DNA from: Sipunculus nudus
Lineage: Eukaryota > Annelida > Sipuncula > Golfingiida > Sipunculidae
Reading direction: 5' to 3'
Length of the DNA: 64,000 bases
NCBI GenBank assembly: GCA_026874595.1
Contig: JAPPUL010000069.1
Coordinates: 992,001-1,056,000 of the forward strand
Part shown: positions 55,286-64,000 of the stretch, piece after piece
How positions within the stretch are numbered: position 1 is the first letter of the stretch
Layout of the letters: each line of letters starts with the position of its first letter
Program-made: the position numbers and the translations under genes
The notes under the pieces: model-generated
What the model was told of the DNA's origin: nothing
Seen by the model: only the letters and a program-made list of their open reading frames with translations
Database searches by the model: none

Positions 55286-56089
55286 TTAAAGAAAAAGGAT
55301 AATAGCCTCAATGCCTCTAGAAAGGACTTTATTTTTGATACGAGAGGCTTTTTTATAGTCGTTATAAGTATCCTTAGAAAGGACTCGATAGATAGGTTTT
55401 TTCTTATTGTAAAAGAGCACGACAATGGACTTCATGCCGTGAGCATTTATTATTTTTTGTTTAACTACAGCTGATTTCATAGAAGAGAAGGCTCCAAACT
55501 GGATTTTCATAATCTCTTTTTTTGTTTTATTAACTTTCTCTTTATATGCTCTTGTTTTATATGCTCTTGTTTTGTTGTTGTGCTTATAACTATAGTTCTT
55601 ATTAATTTTAGCATTAGCTCTAATATGGTTTTCGGAGAGGTTGCCAATGTTTTGAGAATTAAGTTTTACAATATTGTATTGCTCTTTAGATACTAATTCA
55701 AGTGTGACATGAGCAATACCCTTATTTAAAAACCCAAGTAAAGCAGCCGCATTTTTAGAAAGGTCAATAATGCGATCTTTAATAAATGGCCCCCTATCAT
55801 TAATCCTGACGACAATGGACTTATTGTTTTGCGTGTTGGAAACTTTAACGAGCGTGCCAAAAGGCAAAGTTTTATGAGCAGCAGTTAAAGCATACATATC
55901 ATACATCTCGCCATTAGCAGTAGTTTTGCCATGGAACTTAGGGCCATACCAAGAAGCAAATCCTTTTGTTTGGAAAGGTTTTTCTACTGAGTAGAGTTTT
56001 TGCATAGAAGCAGTTATTGAAATAAAGAGCAAAGCAGATGCTAAGCTAGCTAAAGTTTTAAATTGTTTTGTCATATATTTTTTTGTCAT
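55286..56089 (-). CDS. rlpA: RlpA-like septal lytic transglycosylase with SPOR domain
   Basis: RlpA-type enzymes cleave denuded peptidoglycan. The double-psi beta-barrel is at about residues 45-135: [54 protein letters not shown], with the conserved His and Asp. The C-terminal 75 residues ([19 protein letters not shown] onward) form a SPOR domain that targets division sites. A signal peptide is present but no lipobox Cys. I prefer ATG 56089, since GAGG lies six bases upstream; an in-frame ATG at 56101 sits inside that ribosome site. The start is again partly duplicated (MTKKYMTKQ). Confidence 0.9.
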   Translation of the reverse strand: MTKKYMTKQFKTLASLASALLFISITASMQKLYSVEKPFQTKGFASWYGPKFHGKTTANGEMYDMYALTAAHKTLPFGTLVKVSNTQNNKSIVVRINDRGPFIKDRIIDLSKNAAALLGFLNKGIAHVTLELVSKEQYNIVKLNSQNIGNLSENHIRANAKINKNYSYKHNNKTRAYKTRAYKEKVNKTKKEIMKIQFGAFSSMKSAVVKQKIINAHGMKSIVVLFYNKKKPIYRVLSKDTYNDYKKASRIKNKVLSRGIEAIILFL

Positions 56090-56282
56090 AGCGTTCCTCA
56101 TAAAGAAGTTAATCTTTTTAAATTGTGTATAAAGTATCGTTTTTTGAATAAGTAGAATTAATTAGGACTAGTAAAAAAATATGAAGTTGTCAAAATGTAT
56201 AAAATTGTCATTATTAATTATTAGCTATGAGGAAGTATATCAAAAAGAGTATAGGGCTTAGGATAAAGGGGTAATATAGATT

Positions 56283-57287
56283 ATGAGACAAGAAAAGAGA
56301 GTATGTATAGTGGGAGCAAGCGGGGCAGTAGGGCATGAGATGATAAAAGTTCTTGAACGTCGAGCTTTTCCGATAAGCGAGTTAAAGCTATTGGGTTCAA
56401 AGAGGTCTTTAGGCAAGGAGCTTGAGTATAAAGGGGAGGTAATAGAAGTAAAGGAGCTTTCTAAGGATTCGTTTAATGGTGTTGACATAGTTTTATTTAG
56501 CGCAAGCAGCGAAGTGTCAAAAGAATATAGTAAATATGCACTTGAGAGTGGGGCGGTGATGATAGATAATAGTTCAGCATATAGAATGGCTGAGGATGTT
56601 CCTTTGGTAATACCGGAGATAAACAAAGAAGAGATAATTAAACACAAAGGGATAATAGCAAATCCGAACTGCAGTACAATAATATTGTTAATGGGGATAT
56701 ATCCTATACATAAACTATCTAAGGTGAAGCGAATAATATGTTCAACTTACCAATCAGCAAGCGGAGCGGGAGCCCGAGCAATGGATGAGTTAGTAAAGCA
56801 GACAAAGGAATTGCTTGGGGGAGCAGATGAGGTTAAAAGCAAGATATTCCCACATAGGATAGCGTTTAATTTATTTTCGCATGACACAAAGATAGATGAG
56901 AGAGGATGTAATGTAGAAGAGCGTAAAATGATAAACGAGTCTCGCAAGATATTGAAGTATCCGAAACTAAAGCTAGGAGTAACATGCATACGCGTCCCGA
57001 TATTGCGAGCCCATTGCGAATCGGTTAGCCTAGAGTTAGAAGATAATGTATCACTTGAAGCGATACGGGATTCCTTTATTAAGTTTTCAGGAGTTAAGCT
57101 AGTTGACGATAGAGAAAGGAATCATTTTCCGATGCCGCTTGAATCGAGTGAGAGTTACGATGTACTAGTAGGACGATTAAGGGAAGAAGAAGCGCTTGAG
57201 AAGGGAGTATCCTTATTCATATCAGGAGATCAGCTTTTAAAGGGAGCAGCCTTAAACGCGGTACAAATAGCAGAGCATTTGGTTTAG
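56283..57287 (+). CDS. asd: Aspartate-semialdehyde dehydrogenase
   Basis: The enzyme reduces aspartyl phosphate to aspartate semialdehyde for lysine, diaminopimelate, threonine and methionine. The 334-residue length is standard. The NADP-binding VCIVGASGAVGHEMIKVL opens the protein, the nucleophile is the Cys of IIANPNCSTI (about residue 128), and YQSASGAGARAMDEL and the substrate-binding RVPILRAHCESVSLE follow. No neighbouring lysine genes; tyrS follows after 68 bases. Confidence 0.95.
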   Translation: MRQEKRVCIVGASGAVGHEMIKVLERRAFPISELKLLGSKRSLGKELEYKGEVIEVKELSKDSFNGVDIVLFSASSEVSKEYSKYALESGAVMIDNSSAYRMAEDVPLVIPEINKEEIIKHKGIIANPNCSTIILLMGIYPIHKLSKVKRIICSTYQSASGAGARAMDELVKQTKELLGGADEVKSKIFPHRIAFNLFSHDTKIDERGCNVEERKMINESRKILKYPKLKLGVTCIRVPILRAHCESVSLELEDNVSLEAIRDSFIKFSGVKLVDDRERNHFPMPLESSESYDVLVGRLREEEALEKGVSLFISGDQLLKGAALNAVQIAEHLV

Positions 57288-57355
57288 ATGTTTTAGTATT
57301 TATTAAAGTTAAAAAAGAATAAGGTAAATAAGGTAAAATAAGGTAAAAGAGGATT

Positions 57356-58588
57356 GTGAAAAGTACAAGACTAGAAGAAGAGCTAAAGATACTAAAATCG
57401 GGGACAGTAGAGGTATTGCCGGAGGGGCTTTTAGAGTTAAAGCTAAAGGAGAGTTATAAGAGCAACAAGCCCTTGAAAGTAAAGCTTGGAGCAGATCCGA
57501 GTGCACCGGATTTGCATTTAGGCCACACAGTGGTATTGCGAAAGCTAAGAGAGTTTCAAGACTTAGGACATAAAGTAATATTCATAATAGGAGATTTCAC
57601 GGCGATGATAGGGGACCCGACAGGAAAAACAAAGACCCGCAAACCCTTAAGTAGAGAAGAGATTGAAGAGAACGCAAAAACCTATAAAGAGCAAATATAT
57701 AAAGTACTAGATGAGAGCAAAACGGAAGTAGTATATAATTCTAGTTGGAATAAGAGACTTTGTTTTGAAGAAGTTTTGGGGTTAACAAATCATGTAACGG
57801 TTGCGAGATTGCTTGAGCGAGATGATTTTAGCAAACGCTATAAAGAAGGAGAGAGTATAACGCTGACGGAATTTATGTATACAATAGTTCAAGCCTACGA
57901 TTCAGTAAAGACAAGATGCGATATAGAGCTTGGGGGAACGGATCAGAAGTTTAATTTACTAATGGGCAGACAATTCCAAAAGGATCTTGGAGTAAGTACG
58001 GAAGGACAAATATGTATAACGATGCCGATATTGGAGGGGCTTGATGGACATAATAAGATGAGTAAGAGTCTAAATAATTATGTAGGGCTTTATGAGGGTC
58101 CGACTGAAATGTATGGTAAGCTTATGTCGCTACCGGACACATTGATAATGAAGTATTTGAGATTGCTAACAGATTTGAGGGAGGAAGAAGTATTAAAGTA
58201 CGAGCAGCAGCAGCTATCGGGTAGGAATCCGAGGGAATTAAAAGCGCTTCTTGCAAATTCTTTAGTAAGGATGTATTATAATGAGGAAGTAGCAAAAGAG
58301 GCGGGAGCTAGTTTTGACAAAGTATTCCGGGACAAAGGATTACCTAAGGAGATAGCAAGTTATAGTTTGGAAGGCTTAGGTGAGGAGATATGGGTAGTTA
58401 AGTTGATGCAAGAAAGTGGGCTTGTGCAAAGCAGTAGTGAATGCCGTAGATTAATAAGGGGAGGGGGTGTTAGTCTTAATGGAGAGAAGGTATTGGATGA
58501 GAATCATAAGATAAAAGTAAAAGATATAGAGGACAAGGGAATGGTGTTGAAGGTAGGCAGGCGTCGTTTTGTACGAGTTTTGAAATAA
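57356..58588 (+). CDS. tyrS: Tyrosyl-tRNA synthetase
   Basis: The class I synthetase has the HIGH-like motif HLGHTVVLRKLREF, with KLGADPSAPDLHLGH before it, the KMSKS motif as NKMSKSLNN, and a C-terminal S4 RNA-binding domain (SSECRRLIRGGGVSLNGEKV). The 410-residue length with HLGH-type motif fits the TyrZ-like subgroup. The start is GTG at 57356 behind AAGAGG. The 30 bases upstream hold three near-repeats of AAGGTAAAAT. Confidence 0.96.
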   Translation: MKSTRLEEELKILKSGTVEVLPEGLLELKLKESYKSNKPLKVKLGADPSAPDLHLGHTVVLRKLREFQDLGHKVIFIIGDFTAMIGDPTGKTKTRKPLSREEIEENAKTYKEQIYKVLDESKTEVVYNSSWNKRLCFEEVLGLTNHVTVARLLERDDFSKRYKEGESITLTEFMYTIVQAYDSVKTRCDIELGGTDQKFNLLMGRQFQKDLGVSTEGQICITMPILEGLDGHNKMSKSLNNYVGLYEGPTEMYGKLMSLPDTLIMKYLRLLTDLREEEVLKYEQQQLSGRNPRELKALLANSLVRMYYNEEVAKEAGASFDKVFRDKGLPKEIASYSLEGLGEEIWVVKLMQESGLVQSSSECRRLIRGGGVSLNGEKVLDENHKIKVKDIEDKGMVLKVGRRRFVRVLK

Positions 58589-58605
58589 TTTAAAAAGAGT
58601 ATCTA

Positions 58606-61515
58606 ATGAGAATAGAAGATATAGTAGTTCGTGGGGCTCGGGAACATAATTTAAAGGGAATAGATATAAATCTGCCAAGAGATAAATTTATAGTGCTAAC
58701 AGGAGTATCTGGTTCAGGGAAGTCGTCGCTTGCGTTTGACACAATATACGCAGAAGGGCAAAGGCGGTACGTGGAATCGCTTAGTGCCTATGCAAGACAG
58801 TTTTTGGGACAAATGGAAAAGCCAGATGTTGATTATATAGAAGGTCTATCGCCGGCGATTTCAATAGAGCAAAAAACGACACACAGAAACCCAAGGAGTA
58901 CAGTAGGCACGGTAACGGAGATATACGATTATTTACGGTTGCTCTATGCTCGTTGTGGGAGAGCGTATTGCCCGAAGTGTGGACTTGAGGTAGAAAAACA
59001 AAGCGTAGATAGAATAGTAGAATCTATATATAAACTTCCGGAAGGGACAAAACTAATGCTTTTGTCGCCGGTGGTACGCGGACGTAAGGGTAGTTATAAG
59101 AAGGAGCTTGAAAACATAAGGCAAGGAGGTTTTGTACGTGTACGAATAGATGGTAAGCTATTGGAGCTTGAAGATGAGATAAAACTTGATAAGAACAAAA
59201 AGCATGATATAGATATAATACTTGACAGGGTAGTAATCCGGGATATAGGAGATGATGATTTACGGGAACGGATAACAGAAGGAGTTGAGAGTGGACTTGA
59301 GATATCGGGAGGACTTTTAACAATAAGCTATAAGGATGTGGGAGGAGGTAAGGAGGGGGGTGATAGTTTAGAGAAGGTTTTTTCGGAGCATCTTGCATGT
59401 GCCGGATGTGATATTAGTTTTCCTGAGCTTGAGCCTCGAACATTTTCGTTTAACTCGCCCCAAGGAGCGTGTATAGAATGTAAGGGATTGGGAGAGAATA
59501 TAGAGTTTAGCGAGGATTTGGTACTTCCGGATAAAAGCAAGTCGATATTGGAAGGAGGCATAGCCCCAATACGTAATGTAGGGGGTTCGGCTTGGTATGC
59601 ACTACAGTTTAAAAGTTTGTCAAAGCACTACAAGTTTTCGTTGACGAGTCCGTTAAATGAGCTTGGCGAAGAGGTATTAAAGACGTTGTTATACGGGAGT
59701 GGAGATGAGGAGCTTTTGTTTCGCTATATGAGTAAAGATGGAAAGAATGAGTATATGCGAAAGAGTCATTTTGAAGGTATAATCCCGATGTTAGGAAGGC
59801 GTTATAGCGAGACGACAAGCGAGAGTGCAAAGAGGTTTTATGAAGGGTTCATGCGGAATGTAGAATGCTCAAGGTGTTGCGGAAAGAGGTTAAAAGACGA
59901 GGTATTAGGCGTAAAGGTGGAGGGTCTTTCTATAATGGACTTTACGTATTTATCGATAGAGAAGGCATTAGAGTTTGTAGAAGGGTTAGAACTTAGCGGA
60001 CAGAGGGCACAGATAGCAAATAGCATATTAAAGGAGCTAAGGTCTCGGTTATTATTTTTAAAGGACGTAGGGCTTGGGTATTTAACTTTATCTAGGAAAG
60101 CGGGTACATTATCCGGGGGTGAGATGCAGCGGATACGACTTGCAACGCAGATAGGCTCTCAGCTTGTGGGAGTATTGTATGTATTAGACGAACCAAGCAT
60201 AGGCTTACATCAAAAAGACAATCAAAAGCTAATAGAGACATTAAAAAAGCTAAAGGATTTGGGTAACACACTGCTCGTGGTAGAACATGATGCACACACA
60301 ATACTAAGCGCAGATTATGTAGTTGATCTTGGTCCTGGAGCGGGATTAGAAGGAGGAGAGGTTACAGCGGAGGGGACACCAGAAGATATAAAGTCGTCAA
60401 AAGAGTCTCTTACGGGAGATTATTTGAGTGGGAGAAAGCGAATTGAGCTAGAAGAGAGGAAGCGTATAAAAAACGGGCATGCGATTGTACTTAAGGGCTG
60501 TAGCGCTAATAATCTAAAGGGAGTAGACGTAAGATTCCCGTTATCAAAGTTCATAGTGGTTACAGGGGTATCGGGTTCAGGTAAGAGCACTTTGATAAAC
60601 CATACATTGTATCCAGCCTTAAAGCGAGTGGTTATGGGGGAAGTAGTAAACGGAGGCTTATTGGAAGGGGGAGGATATAATGAGGGCGGATATAAAAGTA
60701 TAGAGGGCATAGAAAATATAGATAAAGTGATATCAATAGATCAATCTCCGATAGGAAGGACGACAAGAAGTAACCCAGCAACCTACACAGGCTTATTTAC
60801 ACCGATACGCGAATTATTTTCGATGTTAAATGAGTCAAAAGCGAAGGGATATAAGATGGGTCGATTTAGCTTTAATGTAAAAGGTGGCCGTTGCCAGACA
60901 TGCGGGGGGTATGGCACAAGAAAGATAGAGATGCACTTTCTAGCGGACGTATACGTAACCTGCGAACAATGTAAAGGCAAAAGATATAATAAAGAGACCC
61001 TATCAATAAGATATAAAGGTAAAAACATAGCAGAAGTGCTAGATCTTACAATAGATCAAGCTTTTGAGCTATTCGAAAACATACCTGGAGTAAGGACGAA
61101 GCTAAAGACATTAAAACGGGTAGGGCTTGGGTATATGAAGCTAGGACAAAGCGCAACGACCTTAAGCGGAGGAGAAGCGCAACGAGTAAAGCTAGCAAGC
61201 GAGTTATCCAAGCGACATACAGGTAAAACATTTTATTTACTAGATGAGCCGACAACGGGCTTGCATTTTGATGATATAAAGAAGCTAGTAATAGTATTAA
61301 ACGAGTTGGTATCGAAGGGGAACACAGTTTTGGTGATAGAGCATAATATGGACGTAATAAAGCTTGCAGATCACATAATAGACTTAGGTCCTGAAGGAGG
61401 TGATGGGGGAGGAGAGATAGTATGCGAGGGTACGCCTTATGAGGTATCAAAGGTTAGGAGTTCGGCAACGGGTGAATATTTGTCACGCGAGTTTGAAAGG
61501 ATGTTATTGGCCTGA
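58606..61515 (+). CDS. uvrA: Excinuclease ABC subunit A
   Basis: UvrA is the damage-recognition ATPase of nucleotide excision repair. The 969 residues contain two ABC modules: Walker A GVSGSGKSSLAF (about residue 33) and GVSGSGKSTLINH (about 655), signatures LSGGEMQRIRLA and LSGGEAQRVKLA, and Walker B LYVLDEPSIGLH and FYLLDEPTTGLH. Zinc Cys pairs occur in CAGCDISF with CIECKG, and in CQTCGGYGT with CEQCKG. Length and motif order are normal. It begins 17 bases after tyrS. uvrB and uvrC are not in the window. The coding strand is strikingly purine-rich. Confidence 0.98.
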   Translation: MRIEDIVVRGAREHNLKGIDINLPRDKFIVLTGVSGSGKSSLAFDTIYAEGQRRYVESLSAYARQFLGQMEKPDVDYIEGLSPAISIEQKTTHRNPRSTVGTVTEIYDYLRLLYARCGRAYCPKCGLEVEKQSVDRIVESIYKLPEGTKLMLLSPVVRGRKGSYKKELENIRQGGFVRVRIDGKLLELEDEIKLDKNKKHDIDIILDRVVIRDIGDDDLRERITEGVESGLEISGGLLTISYKDVGGGKEGGDSLEKVFSEHLACAGCDISFPELEPRTFSFNSPQGACIECKGLGENIEFSEDLVLPDKSKSILEGGIAPIRNVGGSAWYALQFKSLSKHYKFSLTSPLNELGEEVLKTLLYGSGDEELLFRYMSKDGKNEYMRKSHFEGIIPMLGRRYSETTSESAKRFYEGFMRNVECSRCCGKRLKDEVLGVKVEGLSIMDFTYLSIEKALEFVEGLELSGQRAQIANSILKELRSRLLFLKDVGLGYLTLSRKAGTLSGGEMQRIRLATQIGSQLVGVLYVLDEPSIGLHQKDNQKLIETLKKLKDLGNTLLVVEHDAHTILSADYVVDLGPGAGLEGGEVTAEGTPEDIKSSKESLTGDYLSGRKRIELEERKRIKNGHAIVLKGCSANNLKGVDVRFPLSKFIVVTGVSGSGKSTLINHTLYPALKRVVMGEVVNGGLLEGGGYNEGGYKSIEGIENIDKVISIDQSPIGRTTRSNPATYTGLFTPIRELFSMLNESKAKGYKMGRFSFNVKGGRCQTCGGYGTRKIEMHFLADVYVTCEQCKGKRYNKETLSIRYKGKNIAEVLDLTIDQAFELFENIPGVRTKLKTLKRVGLGYMKLGQSATTLSGGEAQRVKLASELSKRHTGKTFYLLDEPTTGLHFDDIKKLVIVLNELVSKGNTVLVIEHNMDVIKLADHIIDLGPEGGDGGGEIVCEGTPYEVSKVRSSATGEYLSREFERMLLA

Positions 61516-61682
61516 AGGAGATTTAAGAGTTAAAAAAAAATGATGAAGAGAAAGTTATCTGAGTAAAAGATTTAAAAGATATTATATTTTTTGCTATTAT
61601 ATTTTAAATAATCTTAAGATAAGTAAGAAGATTTATAGGAAAGAGTATAAGGGAAGAATATAAGGAATAGGAAAGAGAATAG

Positions 61683-62054
61683 ATGAATGCACTAGGGAAG
61701 CATCTTTTATGCGAGTTATTAGATTGTCAAGCGAGTCTAGATAACCTAGATTTCATAAGGTTAACGTTGGAGGGAGCAGCACGTCATGCAGAGGCAACAA
61801 TAGTAGACTCGGTGTTTCATAGTTTCAATCCTAAAGGGATAAGCGGGGTAGTGGTTATAGCAGAATCCCATATAGCAATACACAGCTGGCCAGAATATAG
61901 GTATGCGGCAGTGGATGTATTTACATGTGGAGATGCTGTTGATCCTAGGAAAGTGCTTAATTACATAAAGAAAGCGTTTTTAGCAAAAGCCACACATATA
62001 AATGAGATAGAGCGAGGGAATTTAATTAAGGGACAGATGGGGCTTAGTAGTTGA
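61683..62054 (+). CDS. speD: S-adenosylmethionine decarboxylase proenzyme
   Basis: The 123-residue class 1B AdoMet decarboxylase self-cleaves to make a pyruvoyl group and supplies decarboxylated AdoMet for spermidine synthesis. The cleavage site is Glu61-Ser62 in AESHIAIHSWPEY; His67 and Cys82 (VFTCGD) match the processing and proton-donor residues. Some homologues have switched to arginine or ornithine decarboxylation, but the separate arginine decarboxylase gene next door argues for the standard role here. It heads the speD-pdaD-speE block. Confidence 0.93.
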   Translation: MNALGKHLLCELLDCQASLDNLDFIRLTLEGAARHAEATIVDSVFHSFNPKGISGVVVIAESHIAIHSWPEYRYAAVDVFTCGDAVDPRKVLNYIKKAFLAKATHINEIERGNLIKGQMGLSS

Positions 62055-62193
62055 ATGAGCTTTAGATAAGTTTTAGAATGGTTTTAATTTAAGAAGCAAG
62101 AATATTTAAAGAAGAAAGAATCATACCAGAGCAAAAAACCATAATAGAAATAAAGAAATAAATAAAGAAATAAATAAAAAACAGAGGGAAGTA

Positions 62194-62709
62194 TTGCCAA
62201 AAAAGGGTGTAGGAAATGAAAAAGCAAGTAAATACTTATTAGTATCAGGAGTAGGTGATGGGAGTACAAAGCTTACCGCATTTGACAAAGCGCTATTATC
62301 AGCAGGGGTAGGGAATATGAATTTATTAAGAGTAACAAGTATATTGCCTCCGTATTCCAAAAGGGTTTCAAAGGAAGATGTAGCACTTGGCGATGGGAGT
62401 TTATTAACGCTAGCCTACGCAAGTGTATCGAGTGAGAAACGTGGTGCGGTGCTGTTATCTGGGGTAGGGGTTGGTATTCCGGAAGATATAAAACAGCCGG
62501 GAGTAATAATGGAGCATACACTATTGTTGAATGAGGGAAGATTTAAAATTAAGGATGAGGAGCAACGTCTTAGGAGAGAGCTTGAGCTTATGCTTGAGGA
62601 GGCATTTATGGCACGAGGTTATAGCTTGGGGTCAAAAGAATACGCAACGAGTACTCATGTGGTAGAGGAAGTGGGCTGTAGTTTTGCGGGAGTAGTATTA
62701 TGGGTTTGA
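62194..62709 (+). CDS. pdaD: Pyruvoyl-dependent arginine decarboxylase
   Basis: The 171-residue proenzyme converts arginine to agmatine, the likely precursor for polyamines here. Family landmarks are YLLVSGVGDGSTKLTAFDKALLSAGVGN-type sequence, the self-cleavage segment NLLRVTSILPPYS with Thr48-Ser49 (Ser becomes the pyruvoyl group), and GAVLLSGVGVG. The Glu for catalysis lies in GVIMEHT. Translation starts at TTG 62194 with AGAGGGA upstream. Archaea, chlamydiae and a scattering of other bacteria carry this enzyme; it replaces the PLP-dependent SpeA. No agmatinase or agmatine deiminase gene is nearby. Confidence 0.9.
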   Translation: MPKKGVGNEKASKYLLVSGVGDGSTKLTAFDKALLSAGVGNMNLLRVTSILPPYSKRVSKEDVALGDGSLLTLAYASVSSEKRGAVLLSGVGVGIPEDIKQPGVIMEHTLLLNEGRFKIKDEEQRLRRELELMLEEAFMARGYSLGSKEYATSTHVVEEVGCSFAGVVLWV

Positions 62710-62784
62710 GAATATAGAGAATATGAATATAGAGAATATAAAGAATATAGTTTATGCTAAAGAGCGAAAGGATAGAGAAAGGAT

Positions 62785-63672
62785 ATGAGAAAGGATATGA
62801 GAAGAGAAAGCGAGTATTGGTTTAGCGAAGGACAAACATATGATATAGAACCTTATCATACGAAGATAAAATTCAAGGTAAGGAAGAAGTTATATAGCGG
62901 ACGTAGTAAATACCAGAAGATAGATTTCTATGAAACTTACGATCATGGACTACTTTTGACATTAGACGACGTAATAATGTTTACAGAGCGAGATGAGTTT
63001 ATCTATCATGAAATGATAGTACATGTGCCTCTTTTCACACACGAGTCACCAAAGCGTGTACTGATAATAGGGGGAGGGGATTTAGGGGCATTACGAGAGG
63101 TATTAAAGCACGAGTTAGTTTTGAGAGTTGAGCTTTGTGAAATAGATAAAGAGGTGGTTCAAAGATGCCTTGAATATGTTTCCTATACAAAGGAAGTAAT
63201 AAAAGACAAGCGAGTTAGGTTACATTTTGAAGATGGTTTTAATTTCGTAAAAAGGAAGAAAGGATATTATGATGTAGTTATAGTAGACTCATCAGATCCT
63301 GTATCGTTTGCAAAGAAGCTATACGCGGTTGAATTTTTTAAGATAGTAAAAAGCGCCCTTAAAGGAGAGGGTCTAATGACAATACAAGTGGGTTCCCCAT
63401 TCTACAATACAAAATTCATAAGAGGAATAAATGTCATACTAAACGAGACATTTGAAAAGAGCAAGCTATACACAGCAAGCTGTCATAGTTACCCGGGAGG
63501 GTATTGGGGTTTTTTACTTGGCAAGAAGGGAGGCTCTAATGGTATAGAAAATGCTAATAGTTTTCCGAATAGGTATAAAGGGCTTAAAGGTAGATTAAGA
63601 TATTATAATGAAGGGGTGCACGAGGGAAGTTTCTTGCTACCAGAATATGTTAAAGAAGCCCTTAAATTGTAG
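62785..63672 (+). CDS. speE: Spermidine synthase / aminopropyltransferase
   Basis: The 295-residue enzyme transfers the aminopropyl group of decarboxylated AdoMet to a diamine. The N-terminal beta domain leads to DEFIYHEMIVHVPLF, the dcAdoMet-binding VLIIGGGDLGALREVLKH, VELCEIDKEVV and the active-site VIVDSSDP. Because an agmatine-producing enzyme is adjacent, the acceptor could be putrescine or agmatine, as in thermophile-type aminopropylagmatine routes. Two in-frame starts (62785 and 62797) come from a 12-base duplication ATGAGAAAGGAT. Confidence 0.93.
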   Translation: MRKDMRRESEYWFSEGQTYDIEPYHTKIKFKVRKKLYSGRSKYQKIDFYETYDHGLLLTLDDVIMFTERDEFIYHEMIVHVPLFTHESPKRVLIIGGGDLGALREVLKHELVLRVELCEIDKEVVQRCLEYVSYTKEVIKDKRVRLHFEDGFNFVKRKKGYYDVVIVDSSDPVSFAKKLYAVEFFKIVKSALKGEGLMTIQVGSPFYNTKFIRGINVILNETFEKSKLYTASCHSYPGGYWGFLLGKKGGSNGIENANSFPNRYKGLKGRLRYYNEGVHEGSFLLPEYVKEALKL

Positions 63673-63692
63673 TAGAGGTTATAAAAAAGAAG

Positions 63693-63738
63693 GCTACTTT
63701 ATAATCATTGATTTTGTATAAAAAGTAGCTATCTTTTA
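63693..63738 (+). terminator. Probable rho-independent terminator after speE
   Basis: GCTACTTTATA (63693-63703) can pair with the TATAAAAAGTAGC ending at 63729, and TATCTTTT follows. The stem is AT-rich, so strength is uncertain. Confidence 0.55.
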
Positions 63739-63867
63739 GGATTAAGGAGTAATTGAGTATAGACATAATGGAGTAAAAGCGGCAGTGGTATGTAGGGTGG
63801 GAAGGAGGTTTTGGGGGAGAGGGCAGAAGAGGAGAATTAAATCAAGGAATGATATTAGAGGGAATAG

Positions 63868-64000
63868 ATGCAAATACATGTGTGCAAATCAAAGATACAT
63901 AGGGCGACGGTAACGGAAGCTAATTTAGGATATAAAGGGAGTATAACGATAGATAGTAGGCTGCTTGAAGCAAGTGGCATGTACGAATATGAGAAAGTAC
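63868..64000 (+). CDS. panD: Aspartate 1-decarboxylase, N-terminal part cut by the window end
   Basis: Translation from ATG 63868 (AGAGGGAATAG upstream) gives 44 residues that match the PanD start: [18 protein letters not shown] followed by [20 protein letters not shown]. The self-cleavage site Gly24-Ser25 is intact, so a pyruvoyl enzyme making beta-alanine is expected. The remaining two thirds lie outside the window. It follows the speD-pdaD-speE block but is separated from it by a probable terminator. Confidence 0.88.
   Translation, partial: MQIHVCKSKIHRATVTEANLGYKGSITIDSRLLEASGMYEYEKV

Overview
The window looks like chromosomal DNA of a low-GC (by eye roughly one third G+C) diderm bacterium. 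Outer-membrane and envelope functions recur: an AsmA/TamB-like protein, ExbD, a TolC-like efflux protein, RlpA, bactofilin and many lipoproteins. Some lipoproteins have relaxed lipoboxes (Phe at -3). A spirochaete or relative is my best guess, but no rRNA or other decisive marker is present, so taxonomy stays open. Genes use ATG, GTG and TTG starts and the normal stop codons. Many genes abut or overlap slightly.

Layout. 1-7 kb (minus): truncated AsmA/TamB-like protein, exbD, ligA. 7-9.8 kb (plus): znuA-znuC-znuB metal uptake, then pssA (9.8-10.6 kb). 10.7-22.6 kb (minus): mltG, a TPR protein, a TolC-like protein, an HpcH/HpaI-type lyase, then a glycolysis block transcribed gap-pgk-tpiA-secG-bioC-like-pgi. 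23-30.5 kb: cutA (plus), then minus-strand transglutaminase-like protein, gamma-carbonic anhydrase, gyrA, thiD and hisS. 30.7-33.9 kb (plus): aioB-aioA, a Rieske/molybdopterin arsenite oxidase, with a good promoter. A decayed aldehyde dehydrogenase remnant follows.

34.5-46.0 kb (minus) is the standout accessory region. It holds seven tandem paralogues (one a pseudogene) that encode lipoproteins built from a stalk, a conserved leading segment and GLUG-type repeats, ending in a WPKL-W-Q motif. Stalks are either a 7-residue Ser-Gly-Thr-Ala repeat (30, 11 or about no copies) or a coiled coil. Signal peptides, stalks, C-termini and downstream hairpin cassettes are reassorted between members, which suggests recombination and slippage-driven surface variation.

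46-53 kb (minus): gpmA, a Rossmann-fold protein whose 3' end is duplicated twice downstream, a CYTH protein, a YihY-family membrane protein, bactofilin and an ABC-2 exporter. 53-64 kb (mostly plus): a secreted protein with two glycogen-binding-like domains, rlpA (minus), asd, tyrS, uvrA, then a polyamine block speD-pdaD-speE followed by the start of panD. Three pyruvoyl-dependent decarboxylases therefore sit together.

Short tandem duplications recur across the window, strikingly often at translation starts (pgk, hpcH-like, CYTH, speE, rlpA). I found no tRNA, rRNA, CRISPR array, insertion sequence or prophage.
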